A DNA stretch of 64,000 bases from assembly GCA_964020155.1 (NCBI GenBank), contig OZ026555.1:2677282-2741281 (forward strand), given 5' to 3'. Positions 14,032-22,912 of this stretch are shown here, one piece after another (positions within the stretch are counted from its first letter, which is position 1; each line of letters begins with the position of its first letter). The notes under the pieces are model-generated. The model had not been told where the DNA came from. It saw only the letters and a program-made list of their open reading frames with translations, and made no database searches. The translations under genes were made by a program, and so were the position numbers. This DNA comes from Chondrilla cf. caribensis (taxonomy: Eukaryota > Porifera > Demospongiae > Chondrillida > Chondrillidae).

Positions 14032-15085
14032 GATAGCAATCACATAACTCTCGTTGACTAACCTTCAGTCTTGGTCTTTGTGTTTATTTTTGTTTATCTT
14101 CAGTATGCTGCTCTTATATAGGGTTCATCCATAATGTACCTTCAAACTTATTTTATATACACATGAAATTTTTTTATGATCTGTCTATCTGATTATGTTA
14201 TGCATAGTATTGTAATAAACAATTTTATTTGCATTTACCTAAATTATTGTAACTCATCGGAATTTGAGTTAAGTTGGATATCCGCCCACTTGGTGAATGT
14301 ATGAGTGGTGTATTGAAATAAGTAACTGCTTACTTATTTTAAGATGGTAATGCAACTAGAACAAAGTGTGTAGTTTACTTCAACTAAGTGTTATTATAAC
14401 CTAATTTCTCATTATAAGAAGTTGGTTCGACTAAATATAAGTGCAAAAATAGTTGCTGAATCTCCAGCAGAGTACTTATTATAAGACCTAGCATGTACTT
14501 ACATTAAGAACATACTAATTTTAAGAGTCATCAAGGGGCTCACCACAGCTAGTGCCTATTTTCCTCTCAATTTAAGTAGCTAACTATTCTTATTTTAAGA
14601 AACTTTTTTTCCAGTGTAGTTTAGAGTGTCTATGGCGACAGTAATCTGTACCAGACGTCAAAGCATTTCGCCTTGAACACTAAAACGATCGGGCGCTGGG
14701 TTTCTGACGAGGCCAAAATCAAGAAGAGCAGTAAAGGGTCCAAGAGAGTGAAGTTCTCCCGCAAATGTAGGTTTCCAGAGCTCGAAGTGGTTCTTTACGA
14801 CGAATACAAGAAACTGCGCAAGCAGGGGATAAAAATAAAATGATTTTGATTCAAAACTAGGGCCAAACAGCTGCTGGAGGAGATGGAGCCTCACTGGTGC
14901 CACCAAAGGCCATTTCCATAACCGTCGGCTCGATTTTGCTGCACTCGGTCCTGCCTGATACGACCTAATGGCCTCTGGGCGTCAATATGCACCAATCGTT
15001 CGATAAGCGCATACCGTTTGTTAGGCGCATAATTCCTTTCCGCTTACTATCATAAGCGCATACGCTTAACAACCAGTCTCTACGA

Positions 15086-15254
15086 TAGATAGATAGAAAG
15101 ATATAGTTATATATATCATTACTTATCATTATTTTTATATCACCTGCCTTAATGTTGTATATATATATATATTATAATGATTCCAAAAAAATCTATATAT
15201 TAATATAACCCAGGACTGCCATATACATATTATATTATATACACTGTAAATATG
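15086..15254. other. AT-rich spacer between transposons
   Basis: GATA and TA repeats with no gene. It belongs to block A and carries the 4-bp TATG (15251-15254) that borders the gypsy element. Confidence 0.5.
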
Positions 15255-15554
15255 TGTAATACCAGCATATGACATCAACTTGTCTAGTCTAGCACAGGAG
15301 CTATCTCTTGTACTTATTCGTAGTTATCACTTAACTGTCTATGTGTAGTCTTATCTGTCAATGACCTGTGTGTTGTTGTTCAGTTGTGAGACTAGTCTAG
15401 AACCTAGTAGAGGTCTGATAGAGCTGTCTTGTATTCTCTTAGTAATGATTGTTGGTATTCTCTTCGAGTAATTATCGCTGGTGAAGCGCTTTTGTCAATT
15501 GACGTGTTCGCGTAGAGAGGCATCCCGCGAGGAAAGGATACGCAATACGTTACA
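15255..15554 (+). repeat. 5' LTR
   Basis: 300 bp, starts TGTAATACCAGC and ends ACGTTACA. It contains the element's promoter by analogy with other LTR elements. Confidence 0.95.
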
Positions 15555-15556
15555 TT

Positions 15557-15574
15557 TGGGGGCCAGTCCGAGAT
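15557..15574 (+). promoter_or_regulatory. tRNA primer-binding site
   Basis: TGGGGGCCAGTCCGAGAT begins two bases after the 5' LTR. It resembles the proline-tRNA type of primer-binding site with a few differences (from memory). It would prime minus-strand DNA synthesis. Confidence 0.7.
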
Positions 15575-15647
15575 CCTCTGATAGTCGCTAGGGAAGAGCG
15601 TGAGAGAGGAATCCGCGACCTAGTCCGCTAGAGAGACATTACCGAAC

Positions 15648-17489
15648 ATGACTACTACAGAATCACTACGGTTGTCACTTGACAATGCCTTGGTCAAAGT
15701 CCAGGAATTAGAGACCGAGAACCGCAAATTGCGGGAGAGCGATCCGCAACGTGCAGAGGCCACAGACAGAGAGCGAGAGATGGAGCAGCTTAAAGAGCTC
15801 TACGAACAGGCTCTCAGGGACCTGCAGGATCGACAGCATGAAGTCGAGGAGACCAAACAACAGCTCCAGGAGCTACACCGCCGCGAGTCGCGAGAGAAGG
15901 ACCTCGAACAAGAGTTGAAAGGACAACAAGAAGAGAACGAACGACTTCGTGCGGAACGAACCAGCCGAGAGGTCATATGGGAACAGGAACAGAAGGAACT
16001 AGAGCTAGAGAAATACCGTTTGTTGGAAGCAGAACGTCGCAAATGGGAAGAGAGGGAAACCCGCTTGGTGCAGCAGATAGGAGGCTCTCGGCGAAAGGGG
16101 GACACGACAGAGGACGTTGGGTTAGTCGAAGACCTTACGGTTGATGCTGAACCACGGGAAACGCCCTCGGTGGCTGCCTCTCCCTTATCGACTCGGCCTA
16201 CCATATCGGGAACGAACGACCCTTTACCGGAGCACGGCACAGTAGGACACCCTTCGCCGACCTCCAAAGCACTGGAAGCAGCCCTGATAGCTCAAAAAAT
16301 GCCGCCGATCGCCAAGTTTTCGGGAGATCAATGCACGGGAGAGCCGGAGGATTTCTGCGAATGGTTAGAGCAGTTCGAGTTGGTGGCAGGAGCTTGCCAG
16401 TGGAGTGAACAGGCCAAGCTAGTCAATTTGGCTATGTGCCTGCGAGGACAAGCTTATTCTTTTTATCGTTCGTGCACACCCAGTCAGAGAGCGAAATACT
16501 CCACTTTAGTGGATGCACTGAAGAGGCGTTTCACCCCAGTGAGTATCCAAGCCGTCCAAAGCAGCCTTTTCCACGAAAGACGCCAAGGATCCAGGGAATC
16601 AGTGGATAGTTTCGCTCAGGATCTGAAGACCCTGTTTTACAAAGCCTATCCCCGGACGCTACAAGGTGGACATGAAACAGAGGAGATGGGTAAGTCCGTT
16701 TTGTCTTCCCAGTTCATCGCAGGTCTCTGCAGTGATATCAAGATTAAGCTAGCTGGCCAGGATGGCACCATTGACCAACTTTTGATGAAGGCCCGGTTTG
16801 AAGAAGCGAAAATTAGAGATCTTGAGAGTACCTTGTCCTTGGAAGCAACCAAGACCACAACGTCATCGCTGGTAGCACCTGAGAGGCTATCGTCTTCAGA
16901 CAAGAATCGACGACCAGAGGCCATCCGGAGACCAAGGGACAGAAGTAAAGATGTGTGCCACTCTTGTGGAGGCCTGGGACATTACCAGAGACAGTGCCCA
17001 TTTCGCAAGCCAGTGAGTAAGGAAACTCACACACAGGGCAATGGTAAAGTTGCCACAATTACACCAACACCCGATCGACCATCGGCTCCCCTAGAGGACA
17101 TACCACACAAAGATGAGCCCGAACCAACATCAACAACAAAAACCTTGACAGGAGAGTCTCGTCTATCGCGGTGGCAAGACGCCACTGTGGAGCAGGCCTT
17201 GGAAGACACTCTGGTTACTCTTCATGGAGTAAAGCCCACTCCGCAGTCAGTTCAAGGAGTTCTAGGACCCACACCAACAACCACCGTCGATGTCGAGGGC
17301 TCCCCTGCTCAGGCTCTCATTGACACTGGATCACCAGTCACTATCATCTCTTTGGAATTTTTGGTTAAGGCATTAGCTCAGAATCTGAAAGGTCATGCCA
17401 AGGAGGACATCAAAGAAGGTGTTAAGGGACGATTGAGCCCTACCTCCCTGCAGTTGAGGAGCTACAGTGGCAACCAATACCTGTGGTGA
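15648..17489 (+). CDS. gag: Gag plus protease of the gypsy element
   Basis: 613 codons. Residues about 10-150 form a long Glu/Arg/Gln-rich coiled coil, which is unusual for the N-terminus of Gag. Residues about 230-340 carry the retrotransposon Gag region (FCEWLEQFELV and FYKAYP). A zinc knuckle CHSCGGLGHYQRQC lies at about 436-449. The aspartic protease active site is LIDTGSPVTII at about 557-567. The frame ends at TGA in the middle of the protease, and the protease C-terminal half (LLLGTDLQ) continues in the pol frame. Pol must therefore be reached by a -1 shift, or one base has been lost. Confidence 0.92.
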   Translation: MTTTESLRLSLDNALVKVQELETENRKLRESDPQRAEATDREREMEQLKELYEQALRDLQDRQHEVEETKQQLQELHRRESREKDLEQELKGQQEENERLRAERTSREVIWEQEQKELELEKYRLLEAERRKWEERETRLVQQIGGSRRKGDTTEDVGLVEDLTVDAEPRETPSVAASPLSTRPTISGTNDPLPEHGTVGHPSPTSKALEAALIAQKMPPIAKFSGDQCTGEPEDFCEWLEQFELVAGACQWSEQAKLVNLAMCLRGQAYSFYRSCTPSQRAKYSTLVDALKRRFTPVSIQAVQSSLFHERRQGSRESVDSFAQDLKTLFYKAYPRTLQGGHETEEMGKSVLSSQFIAGLCSDIKIKLAGQDGTIDQLLMKARFEEAKIRDLESTLSLEATKTTTSSLVAPERLSSSDKNRRPEAIRRPRDRSKDVCHSCGGLGHYQRQCPFRKPVSKETHTQGNGKVATITPTPDRPSAPLEDIPHKDEPEPTSTTKTLTGESRLSRWQDATVEQALEDTLVTLHGVKPTPQSVQGVLGPTPTTTVDVEGSPAQALIDTGSPVTIISLEFLVKALAQNLKGHAKEDIKEGVKGRLSPTSLQLRSYSGNQYLW

Positions 17490-20400
17490 AGCAAGGGGAA
17501 GTGCAGTTGTCTCGAGGCCCCTATACCATCAAGGCTTGTGTTCAAGTACAAAAGGATGCACCAGTGGATCTATTGTTGGGAACCGATCTTCAGCCGCTTC
17601 TTGGTTTTCGACTGATTGACGAGGCTACAGAACAGCCGTCAGTAGCAACAAAGGATCCAGAGGTCGTGGAGGAAGACACCAACCTGCCGTTAACAGCAAA
17701 GGTCTGCCTGCTGCATGCTGAGAGGATACCTGCTCAGCACACGAAGGTTGTCAATGTGCATGTAGATGGTGTAGAGGATGCCCCCGGAGTTACTTTTGCA
17801 TTTCAGCCAGCAGGTCGGTTGCGAGAACTCACTGGATTGGTGCTAGAGGAAGCAGTGGTTGGTACAAGGGAGGTAACGGCCTTGGCTATCACCAATACAG
17901 GGTATCATCCAATTCAGTTACAAGAAGGACAGCTACTTGGCCAAGTCGATCAAGTAAAGCTGATTCGAGAGATAGGAATACCTTCCGAAGACGCTGACGA
18001 TGATCAAGAGGAAACCCGTGTATGCCATGTAGTCAGTAGAGGACCTAATGATTCTGACCTGGACCGTTGTCATAGATTGCTGCAGTCGCTCGGAGAGGGA
18101 GATTGGAACATCGACAGAGACAGAAGAGAGAAGCTACAAGCATTAGTAGCAAGATATGCAGATGTGTTTGCCTTGGACCACACTGAACTTGGTTGCGCAC
18201 AGGATGTGGTACATACTATTGATACCAGCGATCACGAGCCAATCAAGCAACATCCCCGGAGAGTGCCTTTCGCCCTGCGTGCTAAAGTAGAGGAGATGAT
18301 CAGCCAAATGCTGAGGGACAATGTCATCAAGCCATCCAGGAGCCCTTGGGCCAGCCCTATTGTTTTAGTCGCGAAAAAGGATGGCAGCACACGTTTTTGT
18401 GTAGATTACCGGAAGCTCAACACCATCACGAAGAAGGATGTGTATCCACTACCCCGAATAGACGACACCTTGGATCTTCTTGCTGCTAATAAGTTCTTCT
18501 CCACCCTTGACCTCGCATCGGGTTACTGGCAGATACAAATGGATGAGTCCACTATGGAAAAGACAGCGTTCACCACCCACGTAGGTCTGTATGAGTTCGC
18601 AGTGATGCCCTTTGGTTTGTGTAACGCCCCTGCGACCTTCCAGAGACTGATGGAGACTGTCCTTCATGGCCTTGTTGGAAAGGTTTGCCTGGTATATCTC
18701 GATGATGTACTTGTCTTGGGGAAGACTATCGACGAGCACCTGCAGAATCTGGAGACCGTGTGGCAACGACTTCAACAGGCAGGATTACGGCTGAAACCCA
18801 GTAAGTGTCATCTACTCAGAAAAGAAGTCGAATACTTAGGCTATTGTGTTTCCGCTGACGGCATTTCAACAGACCCCCAGAAGGTTGTCGCTGTACAGAA
18901 TTACCCAGTACCAAGTGATGTCACCGCTTTACGTTCCTTCCTTGGTCTAGTATCCTACTACCGCAGATTTGTAGCTAATTTTTCCGTCGTTGCTAACCCT
19001 CTGTTTGCCCTTAACCGTAAAGGCACTCCTTTTGTTTGGAGCCCAAAGTGTCAGGAGGCCTTTCAACGTTTGAAGGATACCTTGACCAGTGCTGTGGTTT
19101 TGGCCTTTCCCGATTTTTCCAAGGAATTTCTGTTGGAGACAGATGCTTCCATCCATGGTCTTGGAGCTGTGCTGTCGCAAGTCCAGGCAACTGGAGGTAC
19201 ACGCCCTATTGCTTTTGCAAGCCGTACTCTTCAAAGTCATGAGAAGAATTACGGTAGTACCGAGTTGGAGGGACTGGCTGTTGTCTGGGCAGCCAAGCAT
19301 TTTCGACAATACCTGTATGGTCACCGCTGCCAAGTCTATACTGACCATGAGGCTTTGAAGGCTCTGTTGAATACTCCCCATCCATCTGGAAAGCTTGCCC
19401 GTTGGGGGTTGGTGGTACAGGAAATGGACTTGATCATCAATTACCGCCCTGGAAGAAAAAATGAAAAGGCTGATGCCCTGTCCCGATACCCTGTGGAACG
19501 AGAGGAGGATGACCGAATTCCACCAGTAATTGCTGCCGTCTCGCCAGACTCCACAGACGAGGAACATGCTCAGGCCGGGGACCCCAGCCCTACAATGCCC
19601 CTGCAAGATCGTCAACGTTTGGATCCTGAGCTTCGCCCCATGATACTCTATTTGGAGGACGGTGAATTGCCAGAGGATCCCAAACAAGCCAAGCTTCTGG
19701 CTGCAGAGAAGTCACAGTATGCCATTATCGAAGGAGTTTTGTACCATGTTGCTCGGGATGGATCACTACGCGTAATTCCGCCAAGTACAGAGCGACAACA
19801 GCTATTCTGGACCATCCATGCCGGGAAGCTTGGAGGCCACCTTAGAGAAGCTAAGATAGTTAGCACCCTCGGTAAACACTACTGGTGGCCACGCATGAGG
19901 AAAGATGTCACCTCCTGGTGCAAGTCCTGTCTCCCATGTGCAACACGTCAGGTTGGTCGAGCTACCAAACCAAACCTGATGCCCATCCCCGTTGGTGGAC
20001 CTTTTGATCGGATCGGTGTTGATGTGCTACAACTGCCTAAGTCTTCGAAAGGGAATACGTATACTGTAGTTTTTATGGATTACCTCACCAAATGGCCCGA
20101 AGTGTACCCCACCAAGGATCAATCTGCCCCTACCATTGCCAGACTATTGGTCGAGAAAATTGTTTGTCGCCATGGGGTTCCAGGAGAACTACTTTCTGAC
20201 CGCGGTGCCGTTTTTCTGTCAGGACTGCTGAGTGAAATGTACAGATTACTTGACATCCACAAAGTTAGTACGACTGCCTATCATCTGCAAACTGATGGGT
20301 TAGTAGAACGCTTCAACCGCACGTTGTTTGAGATGTTATCCAAGACAGCAACAAAGAGTGGAAAAGATTGGGATACTAGATTGCCTTTCATTCTGTACGC

Positions 20401-21013
20401 CTATTGTGTGAGTACTCATCCATCCACCGGTGAATCGCCCTTTTACTTACTGTATGGACGAGATGCACGCTTGCCAACTGATGAGGCTCTTATGCCACCT
20501 GTGCAGAGATACCCAATTGATACAACAGACTACAGAGCTGAGTTCGCCACCAAGATGTCCGAAGCCTGGGAGTCTGCCCGTGCTCATGTCAGGAAGGCTC
20601 AGAGTCAACAGAAGAAGTACCATGACCGTCATGCCAAGCCAAAACAGTTTGCCCCTGGAGATCGTGTGTTTGTGTACATGCCTGCAGCCAAATCTGGGCA
20701 AGCATGGAAGCTTGCACGGCCATATCACGGACCTTTTCGTATCGTCAAAGTAATGGAGGGAGGAGTAGAAGTCGCCCCAGTCAACCGACCCCAGGACAAA
20801 TCATTCCGTGTTTCCCTTCAAAGAGTGAGACCATGTCCAGACGAGATCGGAAATGAGTTTTATCCAAGCCGAGGGCCAAGATCTCAACCTATCCCTGTCG
20901 AGCCTGATGAAGAAACTCTCAATAGCGGCACCAACGAGGCTATCGAGTGGACAGAACGTCTCCGCCCACGTGAAGGACGAGGACGTCTTCATCCTCAGGC
21001 CGGGGAGATGTAA
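17483..21013 (+). CDS. pol: Pol polyprotein (protease end, RT, RNase H, integrase)
   Basis: 1176 codons in the -1 frame relative to gag. It has no ATG at its start (first codon GTG), so it is probably made as a Gag-Pol fusion. Visible domains are the protease end (LLLGTDLQ), reverse transcriptase (CVDYRKLN at about 305, YLDD at about 403), RNase H (LETDAS at about 550, TDHEAL at about 620), the integrase zinc finger HLREAK...CKSCLPC (about 780-815), the DDE core (IGVDVLQ about 843, DRGAVF about 906, TDGLVERFNR about 937) and a GPF-containing chromodomain-less tail (about 1083). The stop codon (21011-21013) lies inside the start of the 3' LTR. Apart from the start junction the frame is intact. 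Confidence 0.93.
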   Translation: MVKQGEVQLSRGPYTIKACVQVQKDAPVDLLLGTDLQPLLGFRLIDEATEQPSVATKDPEVVEEDTNLPLTAKVCLLHAERIPAQHTKVVNVHVDGVEDAPGVTFAFQPAGRLRELTGLVLEEAVVGTREVTALAITNTGYHPIQLQEGQLLGQVDQVKLIREIGIPSEDADDDQEETRVCHVVSRGPNDSDLDRCHRLLQSLGEGDWNIDRDRREKLQALVARYADVFALDHTELGCAQDVVHTIDTSDHEPIKQHPRRVPFALRAKVEEMISQMLRDNVIKPSRSPWASPIVLVAKKDGSTRFCVDYRKLNTITKKDVYPLPRIDDTLDLLAANKFFSTLDLASGYWQIQMDESTMEKTAFTTHVGLYEFAVMPFGLCNAPATFQRLMETVLHGLVGKVCLVYLDDVLVLGKTIDEHLQNLETVWQRLQQAGLRLKPSKCHLLRKEVEYLGYCVSADGISTDPQKVVAVQNYPVPSDVTALRSFLGLVSYYRRFVANFSVVANPLFALNRKGTPFVWSPKCQEAFQRLKDTLTSAVVLAFPDFSKEFLLETDASIHGLGAVLSQVQATGGTRPIAFASRTLQSHEKNYGSTELEGLAVVWAAKHFRQYLYGHRCQVYTDHEALKALLNTPHPSGKLARWGLVVQEMDLIINYRPGRKNEKADALSRYPVEREEDDRIPPVIAAVSPDSTDEEHAQAGDPSPTMPLQDRQRLDPELRPMILYLEDGELPEDPKQAKLLAAEKSQYAIIEGVLYHVARDGSLRVIPPSTERQQLFWTIHAGKLGGHLREAKIVSTLGKHYWWPRMRKDVTSWCKSCLPCATRQVGRATKPNLMPIPVGGPFDRIGVDVLQLPKSSKGNTYTVVFMDYLTKWPEVYPTKDQSAPTIARLLVEKIVCRHGVPGELLSDRGAVFLSGLLSEMYRLLDIHKVSTTAYHLQTDGLVERFNRTLFEMLSKTATKSGKDWDTRLPFILYAYCVSTHPSTGESPFYLLYGRDARLPTDEALMPPVQRYPIDTTDYRAEFATKMSEAWESARAHVRKAQSQQKKYHDRHAKPKQFAPGDRVFVYMPAAKSGQAWKLARPYHGPFRIVKVMEGGVEVAPVNRPQDKSFRVSLQRVRPCPDEIGNEFYPSRGPRSQPIPVEPDEETLNSGTNEAIEWTERLRPREGRGRLHPQAGEM

Positions 21014-21308
21014 TACCAGCATATGACATCAACTTGTCTAGTCTAGCACAGGAGCTATCTCTTGTACTTATTCGTAGTTATCACTTAACTGTCTATGTGT
21101 AGTCTTATCTGTCAATGACCTGTGTGTTGTTGTTCAGTTGTGAGACTAGTCTAGAACCTAGTAGAGGTCTGATAGAGCTGTCTTGTACTCTCTTAGTAAT
21201 GATTGTTGGTATTCTCTTCGAGTAATTATCGCTGGTGAAGCGCTTTTGTCAATTGACGTGTTCGCGTAGAGAGGCATCCCGCGAGGAAAGGATACGCAAT
21301 ACGTTACA
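21009..21308 (+). repeat. 3' LTR
   Basis: 300 bp, almost identical to the 5' LTR. It overlaps the last codon and stop of pol. Confidence 0.95.
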
Positions 21309-22048
21309 TATGTATATATGCGTACATACATATTTTATTGTGAAAAAATATTTATTGCATATACAATGTCATATTATTGAATATACATAATATAATATGT
21401 AATATAGTCGATTAATGCACATGATAACATTAGTAATTATGCTATATAATACCTCCTTAGTACCCCAAAATACACCGAACTAGACATTAATTTCTTATGC
21501 TTCAGACTTAGCTGGAGGTACTACTATAAATACTATGCATGCATGTGCATGGTGCAATCATAAGCTATACGTAGTGTACATGACATTGTGCTAATAATAT
21601 CAGGACCATGTACATATGTATTGACAGAGCTACTATAGGTATTCTATACTAAATTTAACCATGCAGGGTGTATAATAATAATATAAAAATAATATTATTA
21701 AATATTTATACCCAATCGGCAAGTTGCACTAGTTCGACCTGTGTATTATAAAGGATTTATCTATAATATCATATATAAAGTCATGATAACATTATTATAA
21801 TAATAATTTTATACAGAATTGATGAATATTATGTCATATGGATATATATGAACCACATTATATGTACCTATATAATAATAATACTGTATATGACCAAGCA
21901 TGTTATATCGTACGATGTATGACTTACAGTGAAATACATGGAGTATAAACACAGCATATGTATCAACATGTTCATGACGTCCACAAACAAGAATAATAAT
22001 TTTGGAACAATACTATTTACCTAATAAAAATAAAAATAAAAATAATGA
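21309..22048. other. AT-rich spacer of block A
   Basis: Very AT-rich sequence with TATA/ATAATA tracts and no gene seen. It aligns loosely with 58440-59270 of block B (for example the motif around AATGCACATGA). Confidence 0.5.
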
Positions 22049-22187
22049 TCCTGGTGTGCACTGTCCTGACGGTCCTGGTGTACACTGTCCTGACGGTCCT
22101 GGTGTACACTGTCCTGACGGTCCCGGTGTACACTGTGTTGACGGTCCTGGTGTACACTGTCCTGATGGTCCTGGTGTACACTGTGTG
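22049..22187 (+). repeat. 24-bp minisatellite, about 6 units
   Basis: The unit is GGTCCTGGTGTACACTGTCC plus TGAC. The same repeat in block B has about 16 units. The open frames over it (PDGPGVHC repeats) are not supported as genes. Confidence 0.95.
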
Positions 22188-22589
22188 TTTACTACTATGT
22201 TCTGGTATTGATACTGTGTGACCTGTTGTATGGATGAAGAGTGGAATACAACTAACAATGATGACTGGTGAACACCAGGTACTGTGTGTATGTATGTATA
22301 GTGCACACATTAGGGCATGAAGTCCCAAGAAGTAGCTATGATGTATGCAAGGATGTGTGCATGGTAAACATTGTTGTTCAACAAATCTCTCTATGCTGGA
22401 CATAATGTGAGTATTACGTACAATAACTGATTTCAAAAGGACAGACCAACTGCAACCTCTCCTGTCAAGCTTTGTATGAGATGAGAATACTTGTATGCTA
22501 TGTGATACCTTCATGGTCAATGGCTCTATAGTACATGTGGTACCACCATGCAGACTGAATACAATAGGACATATACTGAAGCACTCACT

Positions 22590-22912
22590 TTAGCTAGTTG
22601 AGGTGTTGACAGGCTGTTCCAAGTCCCTTTTCATATCTTGACCTAGACTAGACATATTAGGGTAGCCGGTCAGGTTTATCATAACATTGCATAGTTTAAG
22701 GAGACTGTCTCTGTCAGCATGTGATTGGAGGTGGAGAAAAAGATTATGGTTTCCATCAATAGAGTTCATGCTCTTTAACTGACAAGAGAGACCTGGGGGA
22801 ATGACTCCAGCTGTTGACAATCTGAAGACAATCGCACGAGAATCAACAAATTGGAGAAATCTGTCCTTGTACTTTTCCATGAACTGTTGACAGTCAAATC
22901 CTGACCCTCCAG
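22590..22912 (-). CDS. CARD-like terminal exon of the NLR-like gene
   Basis: 107 codons including the TAA. It reads FDCQQFMEKYKDRFLQFVD, FRLSTAGVIPPGL, NLFLHLQSHADRDSLLKLC and MSSLGQDMKRDLE, a pattern of six helices with the GVI turn typical of CARDs. CARDs recruit caspases or adaptors by like-with-like contact. The exon has the same length and phase as its paralogue at 60356-60678, with many conservative changes, so both appear to be under protein-level constraint. Confidence 0.75.

Larger units (their letters stand above)
7026..14616. mobile_element. CACTA (EnSpm) DNA transposon with two divergent genes
   Basis: Perfect ends CACTGGAAAAAAAGTTTCTT and the inverse AAGAAACTTTTTTTCCAGTG delimit 7.59 kb, with TA directly outside both ends. 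Subterminal DNA has internal repeats, for example the CTTATACTC-ATTTTAGAAGTG motif at about 7098 and 7421. Two multi-exon genes start back to back near 11.65 kb: a transposase on the minus strand and a SAM-domain protein on the plus strand. Both appear largely open, so the element could be recent or recently active. Confidence 0.88.
6888..14843 (+). pseudogene. pogo-type transposase DNA-binding domain, interrupted
   Basis: The left half (ATG at 6888, ACCATGG context, to about 7021) contains RKSYTREFKLEVIRIY, typical of the first helix-turn-helix of pogo/Tigger transposases. The right half (14631-14843, stop TGA) contains FALNTKTIGRWVSDEAKI and FPELEVVLYDEYKKLRKQG, which continue the same domain. 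Between them lies the 7.6 kb CACTA element. The motif Y-(R/G)-D-S with surrounding CTAT.GCGACAG occurs on both sides of the insertion (about 7002 and 14630). The DDE catalytic region is absent, so no active transposase is encoded. Confidence 0.8.
6709..15085. mobile_element. pogo/Tigger-type DNA transposon, split by a CACTA element
   Basis: The left end reads TACCGTAGATTGTTAAGCGC. The right end, inverted, reads CGTAGAGACTGGTTGTTAAG. Both have further GCGCAT/GCGCTTA motifs just inside. The element lies in a (GATA)n tract, so its exact target duplication is unclear, but TA at the border is consistent with the Tc1/mariner-pogo group. Its only coding content is a transposase DNA-binding region cut in two by the CACTA insertion. 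No DDE catalytic domain is present, so it was non-autonomous before or after that event. Confidence 0.8.
15255..21308 (+). mobile_element. Ty3/gypsy LTR retrotransposon
   Basis: A 6054-bp element with two 300-bp LTRs (TG...CA), a primer-binding site, a gag-protease frame and a pol frame in the order RT, RNase H, integrase, as in Ty3/gypsy. It is flanked by TATG on both sides (15251-15254 and 21309-21312). I noted a single difference between the LTRs (TATTC at about 15432 against TACTC), so insertion is recent. No envelope frame is present. Confidence 0.95.

Noticed and set aside
14658..14906. 82-codon minus-strand frame
   Set aside because: Antisense of the right half of the pogo-type DNA-binding domain.
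18449..19687. Minus-strand frames of 108 and 246 codons
   Set aside because: Antisense shadows of the gypsy pol gene.
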